From positions 1-26,054 of the IMG/VR virus record IMGVR_UViG_3300025282_000211: 26,054 nt of DNA. One strand, given 5' to 3'. The notes beneath the pieces are model-generated. The model had not been told where the DNA came from. It was given only the letters and a program-made list of their open reading frames with translations, and did no database searches. Below, piece after piece: positions 20,949 through 26,054 of this stretch (its first letter is position 1; each line of letters starts with the position of its first letter). The stretch comes from a virus. Made by a program: the position numbers and the translations under genes.

Positions 20949-21388
20949 CGTGCTGGTGATCTGCGTCCTAGCATCCCACGGATGTCGATGTGCGTGAACG
21001 TGTTGTAGTTACCAATACCAAACTGATCGCTCAACGGATGTGCTTCCAGCATCGCTGCCACCTGATAGGGTTCATAGCCAACCTTCACAATGTCCGCTGC
21101 ACCACAGGTGAGGTGCATGGAATGTGCTACACCACCGATTGCATAATTGTAATCGGGATCCCGATACCATGAATTAACCAGTATGGGAGTCCGCACCTCG
21201 TATTCCCGTACCCACTCTAATACGTCTATTAGCTTAACAGCGTTTCCAAGAAGGTCGAAGGTAGGAGTAGCCAGTTCAACGCCCTTCGCCGTGCGTCCTA
21301 CGTCACAGATTTCCAGTGGTGAGAAGTTCTGTATGCCTAGCGCAGAGAGTTCCGCGCCGCAGATATCCTTCCAATCACTTCTCGTCAT
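20942..21388 (-). CDS. M15 peptidase endolysin
   Basis: A 148-residue zinc peptidase of the Peptidase_M15 (VanY / L-Ala-D-Glu type) group that cleaves the peptide cross-links of peptidoglycan. The SMHLTCGAAD motif has His92 and Asp99, and THIDIRG has His133 and Asp135; together with VNSWYRDPDYN these are the expected active-site and metal ligands. The ATG at 21388 is preferred to a frame opening at 21463, because the latter would lie inside the holin gene; the chosen start overlaps that gene by 14 bases. No signal peptide is seen, so it should need the holin to reach the wall. Confidence 0.88.
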   Translation of the reverse strand: MTRSDWKDICGAELSALGIQNFSPLEICDVGRTAKGVELATPTFDLLGNAVKLIDVLEWVREYEVRTPILVNSWYRDPDYNYAIGGVAHSMHLTCGAADIVKVGYEPYQVAAMLEAHPLSDQFGIGNYNTFTHIDIRGMLGRRSPARW

Positions 21389-21695
21389 GCTCTTGGAATC
21401 TTGAGTCGTTGTCCAAGAGATCGGGTCTGCGTGGATCTTTGGTAAGGGAAGCACCGATACCATGTGCTACTGCACCGATCTGTGGTAACAGATACTGTGC
21501 GATCCTGGGACCAGCAGCCCACGCAAGCAAGCCTGTAAATACCGAGCCGAGTAGCGCGTAGATAGCATTGCTTACATTGCCCCATAGTACGGTGTCGAAA
21601 AGAATCAACGCACCAGTGAATAACAGCGAGCCTACAAGGAGTGTCCGTGCTGCACTTACCTTGCCCTTCTCGTCAGACAGAAGCTGGCGAATCAT
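21375..21695 (-). CDS. Holin-like membrane protein
   Basis: A 106-residue protein with two membrane segments (about 18-38, TLLVGSLLFTGALILFDTVL; about 43-61, NAIYALLGSVFTGLLAWAA), a short charged N-terminus and a polar, acidic C-terminal tail. Size, two segments and position right before the endolysin fit a class II-like holin; tail-type membrane proteins of similar shape exist. The ATG overlaps the stop of the upstream gene (ATGA). Holin identity is position-based because holins share little sequence. Confidence 0.68.
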   Translation of the reverse strand: MIRQLLSDEKGKVSAARTLLVGSLLFTGALILFDTVLWGNVSNAIYALLGSVFTGLLAWAAGPRIAQYLLPQIGAVAHGIGASLTKDPRRPDLLDNDSRFQEHDEK

Positions 21696-23308
21696 CTAGC
21701 AGGTAGCACGCCAATACTTCTTAGATATTCTTCGTCTTCTTCTTCTGTGCTGGGCAGTAGCTCGACCCCTGAAGTGGGTTGGGTAAAGTCCTGAAGCCTA
21801 GCACCAGTACCCTGTCCTTCAGGTTCCCAGGCTTCTGATCTCATTGCTGGAGTGATCCCACTAACCCTCATGCCTCTTGCGAAGTCTGCCGCTGCGCGTG
21901 CAGGTGGAGCAATTCCTGACGCTACTCGGCCTGCGCCGTGCGCCACTTCTCCTACTAGCCTGGGACTGGATGAAGCTAAATAACCCATAGTGCCTACAGG
22001 ATTAGTGGTGAGGCCAGTTATGCCTGCTCCTCCCACCAATCCTGAAGTGACCCTCTGCATACCCACAGGCGTGGCTGGATTCATTGCCCTTCCAGAAAGC
22101 TCGTCCATCAACCCAGGCGCAAGCTCGTCCAACATATCACCAAGGCCACCCATATCTGTATTCACGTTCTGGCGAGTCGCCTGCATCATCCTTCTAATGG
22201 CTTGCATCTCCGTTTGGTTACGCCCTGCGCTGAAGGCGTTCCTCATTTCACGTTCATAGGTCTTCAGTTGATGGTAGTCAGCCATCATCTCGGCGTATAT
22301 TGGATCTACCTCGCCTAGATGGTCGCCTATCTGCCTAACCAGAGATGAGGTAACGGCTTCTGCTGGATCTAACTCTCCTGCTGTGCGTGTGATTAACTCA
22401 TCAATGTCTTTTTTGAGGATGTCTACATCCCCTAATAACGTATCATCCTTTTCGATAAATTCTTGGAGTAGCTTCTCTGCCTGATCCAAGCGAGCGTGAA
22501 CGGGACCACGCGCTTGACCACTAGTGGTTTTTGGGGGACGTAGATCATCTATAAATCCCTGTATCACATCCGTGTCTATTTGTGTGTTGGCTAGACTTCC
22601 TTCAGCGGCTCGGTATTGGTTGCGCCTCCTGGTCCCTATTGCATCAAGTTGTTCATTTAATCTTCCATATAAGTCTGAAGGTAAGCTCCTACCTCTCAGG
22701 CCCTGTCTGAATGATTCTCCACTGGTGCCACCCTCAAGGCCCGTCTGAATAGCTCTACCAACAGTACCACTACCAGTTCCCGTGGTTACCCCAAGGACGT
22801 TCCGTGCGCCTGCTGTTGAAAGTTGCCCACCACGCTTTAGTAGTTCTCCTGTGCCCCTCATGGCTAATGAGGCTGGATCTAGGGTGTTACTAACCCTCCC
22901 AACTCGGGACGAGATAGAACCAACCCGTCCACCCATCTTGCCGAGTAAACCACCACCTCCACTTGCCAACCCAAGAATGTCGGACACTATGCCCACAGGA
23001 TCGTCACGGAATGTGCGTGCGATATTACTGACTCCACCGTACCTCTCCCCGAGGTAGTCGCCCACCGCTTGCCTAGCCGAAGGGTCTTCCCCAACCAGTG
23101 ACAGGAGGCCCTTAACGGTTTCTACGGGGTGTATAAACGGGTGGGATAGATCCTTGATAAGCTGCTGTGCGGAGCCAGGTAGGTTGCGGACTAGTTGCTC
23201 CCCATACATTCCTACACGTTTGCGTCCAGTAGGCTCATAGCCACGCTCTTCCATCTGCTCGCGTGTGGGAATCCCAAGACCCCCAGCAGTGAATCCACCG
23301 TTAGCCAT
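21692..23308 (-). CDS. Internal-virion/ejection-type protein
   Basis: A 538-residue protein rich in G, R and L. The N-terminal 100 residues are amphipathic; residues about 103-127 (DDPVGIVSDILGLASGGGGL) and 415-440 (SGLVGGAGITGLTTNPVGTM) are glycine-rich hydrophobic stretches that could insert into a membrane. The middle (about 220-390) is a helical, charged region likely to be coiled coil. No enzymatic motif is recognised. It starts with ATG overlapping the previous TAA (TAATG). Large glycine-rich proteins before a lysis cassette in podovirus-like phages are often ejected with DNA; that is the best, inferred, function. Confidence 0.65.
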   Translation of the reverse strand: MANGGFTAGGLGIPTREQMEERGYEPTGRKRVGMYGEQLVRNLPGSAQQLIKDLSHPFIHPVETVKGLLSLVGEDPSARQAVGDYLGERYGGVSNIARTFRDDPVGIVSDILGLASGGGGLLGKMGGRVGSISSRVGRVSNTLDPASLAMRGTGELLKRGGQLSTAGARNVLGVTTGTGSGTVGRAIQTGLEGGTSGESFRQGLRGRSLPSDLYGRLNEQLDAIGTRRRNQYRAAEGSLANTQIDTDVIQGFIDDLRPPKTTSGQARGPVHARLDQAEKLLQEFIEKDDTLLGDVDILKKDIDELITRTAGELDPAEAVTSSLVRQIGDHLGEVDPIYAEMMADYHQLKTYEREMRNAFSAGRNQTEMQAIRRMMQATRQNVNTDMGGLGDMLDELAPGLMDELSGRAMNPATPVGMQRVTSGLVGGAGITGLTTNPVGTMGYLASSSPRLVGEVAHGAGRVASGIAPPARAAADFARGMRVSGITPAMRSEAWEPEGQGTGARLQDFTQPTSGVELLPSTEEEDEEYLRSIGVLPAR

Positions 23309-24993
23309 TATCTACCGCCTTCAATTTTCTGGGCCAGGGCAACAATTAGTGGATGCTCTTTGTCCATCCCCTTGCGTGTGAGCCTAGCAGCAACGGCTAT
23401 CGCCTCAACCCTGTTGAGATCCCGTACATCATCCTCAACAACCTCGGCCAACTGAACGCCACTTAGTCCAGCATAGTCCTCGGCTGATATAGCTGCGCCA
23501 GCCATATTCGACTGACCACCGTACTCGGCCATTCCTAGCTTCATTTGCTTATACTCGGGGCTGTTGTCCATCGCCCACTGCTCAAATCCCTGCATACCTC
23601 TGTGGAGTGCGAAGTATTGCGACTGAAGTTCCTTCACTACACCAGTACGCATAGTCTGGGCTGCGAGGCGTTGAATCCTTCTGGCGTTCATTTCTTCAGA
23701 TAGGGACATATTGTAGGCAGCGTCCACTAGACGATTACCTTCACGTTCCGTGAACTGCGCCCCTAGTGTCTCCCTTAGACCTTCAAAGACAATACTCCTA
23801 ACTAAATCCAATGCCTGTGCTGCATCGTCGTTCAAGACTGCCAGCACCTTGTCCCCTCCTACGGCGTGCAATGTACCCCAGTCTCTGCCTGTTATGCTCT
23901 GACCTGATGCTAACAGGGCTTGGACTTCCTCTAGGGTTTCCATCTTCGTATAGAAGTTACTACGGCCAAGGGAGGTCCAAGCGGCGATGTCCTTGGCTAC
24001 TTCTATGTCCAAGGCCCTCTGCCCAGGGGTAATCACCCCCAACGACAATGCCATTTGCTGTGCGCCAGTAGGATAGGGTTGGTCCCGTGTCCAGTTCGGA
24101 TCTTCTGCTCTCGCCTGGGCCTCAATCTGTTCCAACTTCCACTGAGACTCATATCCCCTGGCCTCCGCTCGCGGTTGTGGGAACAAGCCACGCTCGGCAT
24201 CAGCAAGCTCTTGCTTCAGGGCTTCGTTATCGGGATCGCCCCTTAGTCTTGCTCTCAACTGTGTTATGTACTGTTGCTCCTGAAGGGGACCGCTCGTACT
24301 ACCGTAGCCACCTTTGTTCTTTAGCTGGGCCGTAAGCAAGTCTGCCGCCGCTTCCTTGGGCATATCCGTGTAGATTTTACGTTGCTCTGGATCTGTGATT
24401 TCAAGGAGATCCAACATCGACTCTACAGACTGACCTGCTCGTAGTGCCTCCTGAACATCAAGCCCCACCCTGGTCGCCTCTAGGTTGATTCTTTGCTGCT
24501 CTCGCGCTTCGCGTGATTGGAGGAGTTCCTGTTCGTCCCCATACCTCTGGGCCTCCGTGTAGCCCTTCTGGCCGAGCATCAGCCCTTGGCCGAGGGATCC
24601 CAGGAAGGTCGCTCCAGGTTGTGAAGCGGCCTGCATCATGCCTGCGCCTGCCGAAGTCATACCTGCGCCGACACCAGGGCGTCCGAAGAATCCTGGTTGC
24701 TTGGGTGCAGGGGGAGGTGCCTGTCTGTTGAGTTGAGGGGCATACGGGGGCATTGAGGGCGGTGGTGTGCCTGCAAGTTGCTGCTGAAAAATACTCTTAA
24801 CATCTGGGGGCGGACTAAGCTGGTCACGCCATCCAAGCTGGGCCTGTGGCGATAAGCCACCAGGACCACCAGTCATGGGCCTTACACCGTACCCAAGTCT
24901 GCGTCTGCGTGGATCGTTCTGGAGCATGTTGTTGCGTACACCACGGCTACCGAAGTGTCCACGGGTAGCGTCTAGAAATCTCATTCTAGCCAT
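23308..24993 (-). CDS. Structural or internal-virion protein, proline-rich N-terminus
   Basis: A 561-residue protein. The N-terminus is basic (MARMRFLDATRGHFGSRGVR), followed by a proline/glutamine-rich stretch (about 55-105) and a glycine/alanine/methionine-rich segment (about 105-150). The rest is largely helical and hydrophilic, with repeated E/Q/R/L patterns. No known domain is recognised. It is joined to the genes on both sides by TAATG overlaps, so all four genes of this block are co-translated. Probably part of the tail or internal core. Confidence 0.6.
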   Translation of the reverse strand: MARMRFLDATRGHFGSRGVRNNMLQNDPRRRRLGYGVRPMTGGPGGLSPQAQLGWRDQLSPPPDVKSIFQQQLAGTPPPSMPPYAPQLNRQAPPPAPKQPGFFGRPGVGAGMTSAGAGMMQAASQPGATFLGSLGQGLMLGQKGYTEAQRYGDEQELLQSREAREQQRINLEATRVGLDVQEALRAGQSVESMLDLLEITDPEQRKIYTDMPKEAAADLLTAQLKNKGGYGSTSGPLQEQQYITQLRARLRGDPDNEALKQELADAERGLFPQPRAEARGYESQWKLEQIEAQARAEDPNWTRDQPYPTGAQQMALSLGVITPGQRALDIEVAKDIAAWTSLGRSNFYTKMETLEEVQALLASGQSITGRDWGTLHAVGGDKVLAVLNDDAAQALDLVRSIVFEGLRETLGAQFTEREGNRLVDAAYNMSLSEEMNARRIQRLAAQTMRTGVVKELQSQYFALHRGMQGFEQWAMDNSPEYKQMKLGMAEYGGQSNMAGAAISAEDYAGLSGVQLAEVVEDDVRDLNRVEAIAVAARLTRKGMDKEHPLIVALAQKIEGGR

Positions 24994-25424
24994 TATGCGA
25001 ACCTCCTGCTTCTACCAGCGTAGCCAGGTAGTCCAATATTCGTCATCGGTCCCACTGGCTCTCGGCGTCCCCCTGCTAGAAGCATTTCACTGGCTCTCCC
25101 GAACCCAGATGCCAGTGCGTTCCTTTGGTCCCTTTCTTCCCTCTCCCTGCGCCTTCTCTCTTCCTCTGTCTCCGTGACAGAAGCACCTAGTGAATCATAA
25201 ATGTTTCCATCCACAACATCCCAATCAAGAGAACCAGTGAATCCACTCTGCCGAGGGGAAGCACCTGACTGCATGGGAGGGGCACCTGGTGGTTCAGGAT
25301 AGGGGCCTGGTTCTAAAAGTCCCATTGGAGCTTGGGACTGAAGAGCCTGCCCAACCGCGCTACCAAATCCTGGTGAGCCATAACCTGGAAATCCGAACTC
25401 TGGGTGCCAAGGTTGATGAGCCAT
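24993..25424 (-). CDS. Small glycine/proline-rich virion protein
   Basis: A 143-residue protein. The first 60 residues are rich in G, P and S (PEFGFPGYGSPGFGSAVGQA), the middle has a short acidic region, and residues about 85-105 are a charged helix (ETEEERRRREREERDQRNAL). The end is basic (GYAGRSRRFA). No family is recognised. Linked by TAATG overlaps on both sides to the S74 protein and the 561-residue protein, it probably belongs to the same virion assembly. Confidence 0.6.
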   Translation of the reverse strand: MAHQPWHPEFGFPGYGSPGFGSAVGQALQSQAPMGLLEPGPYPEPPGAPPMQSGASPRQSGFTGSLDWDVVDGNIYDSLGASVTETEEERRRREREERDQRNALASGFGRASEMLLAGGRREPVGPMTNIGLPGYAGRSRRFA

Positions 25425-26054
25425 TAGACCGCCTCAAACTGGACGCCGATAGCGTCATAGTTCACGCGATAGAAACCGTCCTGTATCTCTACGGCATCTG
25501 GACGCTCGACCATCACCTCTTGGGCCATGACGCCCTTGTAGCGGTTGTCTCTGCCCAGGTAGTTGAACTCGTAGGTCTTAAAGCCGTTCTCCATACCGAC
25601 GTATTCTATGTTGTCTTTGATTCTGGCATCACTACCGAACGCTCCTGCCTGTGCTGCGACACCAGCACCAGCGAGTAACCCACCACCAATCTGACCCCAT
25701 ACCGAAGGCTTACGCTGATACTGCACCTGCCCTGGCGTCGGTTGCATGGCCTGTAGGAACGCAGCTTCGTCTGCGAAGCCCTCCTGGCTTCTGAGCCACT
25801 GCTCGTAATCAGCCGCTGCTTGCATCTGCTGACGCTGTTCCTGGGTCGCACCCATTTGCTGTAACTGCTGTGCGGCTGCGTATGTCGCTGCCTGCTCGTC
25901 CATACCCTGACGGCCAAGCTGTTGAGCCAGAGCCATCTGTTGCTCTCTGAACCTGGCTTGGTCATCCATGCCCATGCCCTGCGCCTGTAGACCCATTCTG
26001 GAAAGCTCTTGTCTACGCAGGAACTCGTTTTGAGCCTGCTGCTGTGCAGAGGTG
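25424..26054 (-). CDS. Protein with C-terminal S74 intramolecular chaperone (5' end outside window)
   Basis: The visible 210 residues stay open to the window edge, so the start is beyond 26054; an internal ATG at 25996 is not the likely start. The first part is glutamine/alanine/methionine-rich and helical. A glycine/alanine linker (GGGLLAGAGVAAQAGAFG) leads to SDARIKDNIEYVG, the conserved start of the Peptidase_S74 chaperone domain, then YEFNYLG, YKGVMAQEV and VNYDAIGV. In known S74 proteins the serine of SDxRxK performs self-cleavage after trimerisation. Here it would release about the last 70 residues. It may assemble a tail spike, fibre or internal core; the helical head differs from classical beta-helix spikes. 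Confidence 0.8.
   Translation of the reverse strand, partial: TSAQQQAQNEFLRRQELSRMGLQAQGMGMDDQARFREQQMALAQQLGRQGMDEQAATYAAAQQLQQMGATQEQRQQMQAAADYEQWLRSQEGFADEAAFLQAMQPTPGQVQYQRKPSVWGQIGGGLLAGAGVAAQAGAFGSDARIKDNIEYVGMENGFKTYEFNYLGRDNRYKGVMAQEVMVERPDAVEIQDGFYRVNYDAIGVQFEAV

Noticed and set aside
21388-21463. A 25-residue N-terminal extension of the endolysin
   Set aside because: It would lie inside the holin-like gene in another frame and shows no signal peptide; the ATG at 21388 fits the overlap pattern of the operon.

Overview
This window is a stretch of a tailed double-stranded DNA bacteriophage genome. It carries a large terminase, a P22-type portal, a scaffold-like protein, the first codons of a probable major capsid gene, a small terminase, a replicative helicase, phage recombination enzymes, a lysis cassette and large internal-virion-type proteins. 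No cellular housekeeping genes, rRNA, tRNA, integrase or phage RNA polymerase were seen. The P22-type portal and the ejection-like proteins suggest a podovirus-like, short-tailed phage. An M15 endolysin and a spanin-like protein suggest a Gram-negative host. The host cannot be named from this sequence; gene content resembles uncultured environmental (often marine) phages.

Layout. (1) Positions 26054 to 18886, minus strand: an S74 auto-chaperone protein cut by the window edge, three structural or internal-virion proteins, then holin-like, M15 endolysin, two-TM spanin-like protein, a metallophosphoesterase, a winged-helix protein and a small unknown. (2) Positions 15518 to 18923, plus strand: an accessory cassette of small unknowns, an ArdC-like antirestriction protein, a 32-residue membrane protein, a GIY-YIG/T5orf172-type protein and a DUF551-like protein. 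(3) Positions 15307 to 8980, minus strand: a small HTH regulator, a Sak-type annealase, VRR-NUC nuclease, DnaD/O-like replication protein, ParB-like protein, RecE-type exonuclease, DnaB-type helicase, TerS and a zinc-ribbon protein, ending in a hairpin-rich gap. (4) Positions 8913 to 1, minus strand: small genes, a PD-(D/E)XK-like nuclease, a large ejection-like protein, TerL, portal, scaffold and the start of the capsid gene.

Most minus-strand genes are joined by TAATG, ATGA or TAGTG overlaps or by short overlaps, so they should behave as long translationally coupled operons. The divergent region at 15308-15517 has promoter-like elements on both sides, three dyads and repeated ATGTCA half-sites. 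It is probably the early control switch, bound by the adjacent HTH protein. The 375-bp gap at 8933-9307 is the second probable control point: several stem-loops followed by a leftward promoter-like sequence between the replication/TerS genes and the late genes.

The points most worth a second look are: an isolated plus-strand gene (4894-5088) with its own promoter-like sequence inside the minus-strand late operon, which fits a moron; the plus-strand anti-defence-type cassette; the structured gap; two genes with AT-rich stretches unlike their neighbours (ParB-like and GIY-YIG-like); and very small genes at 7531-7662 and 17296-17394.
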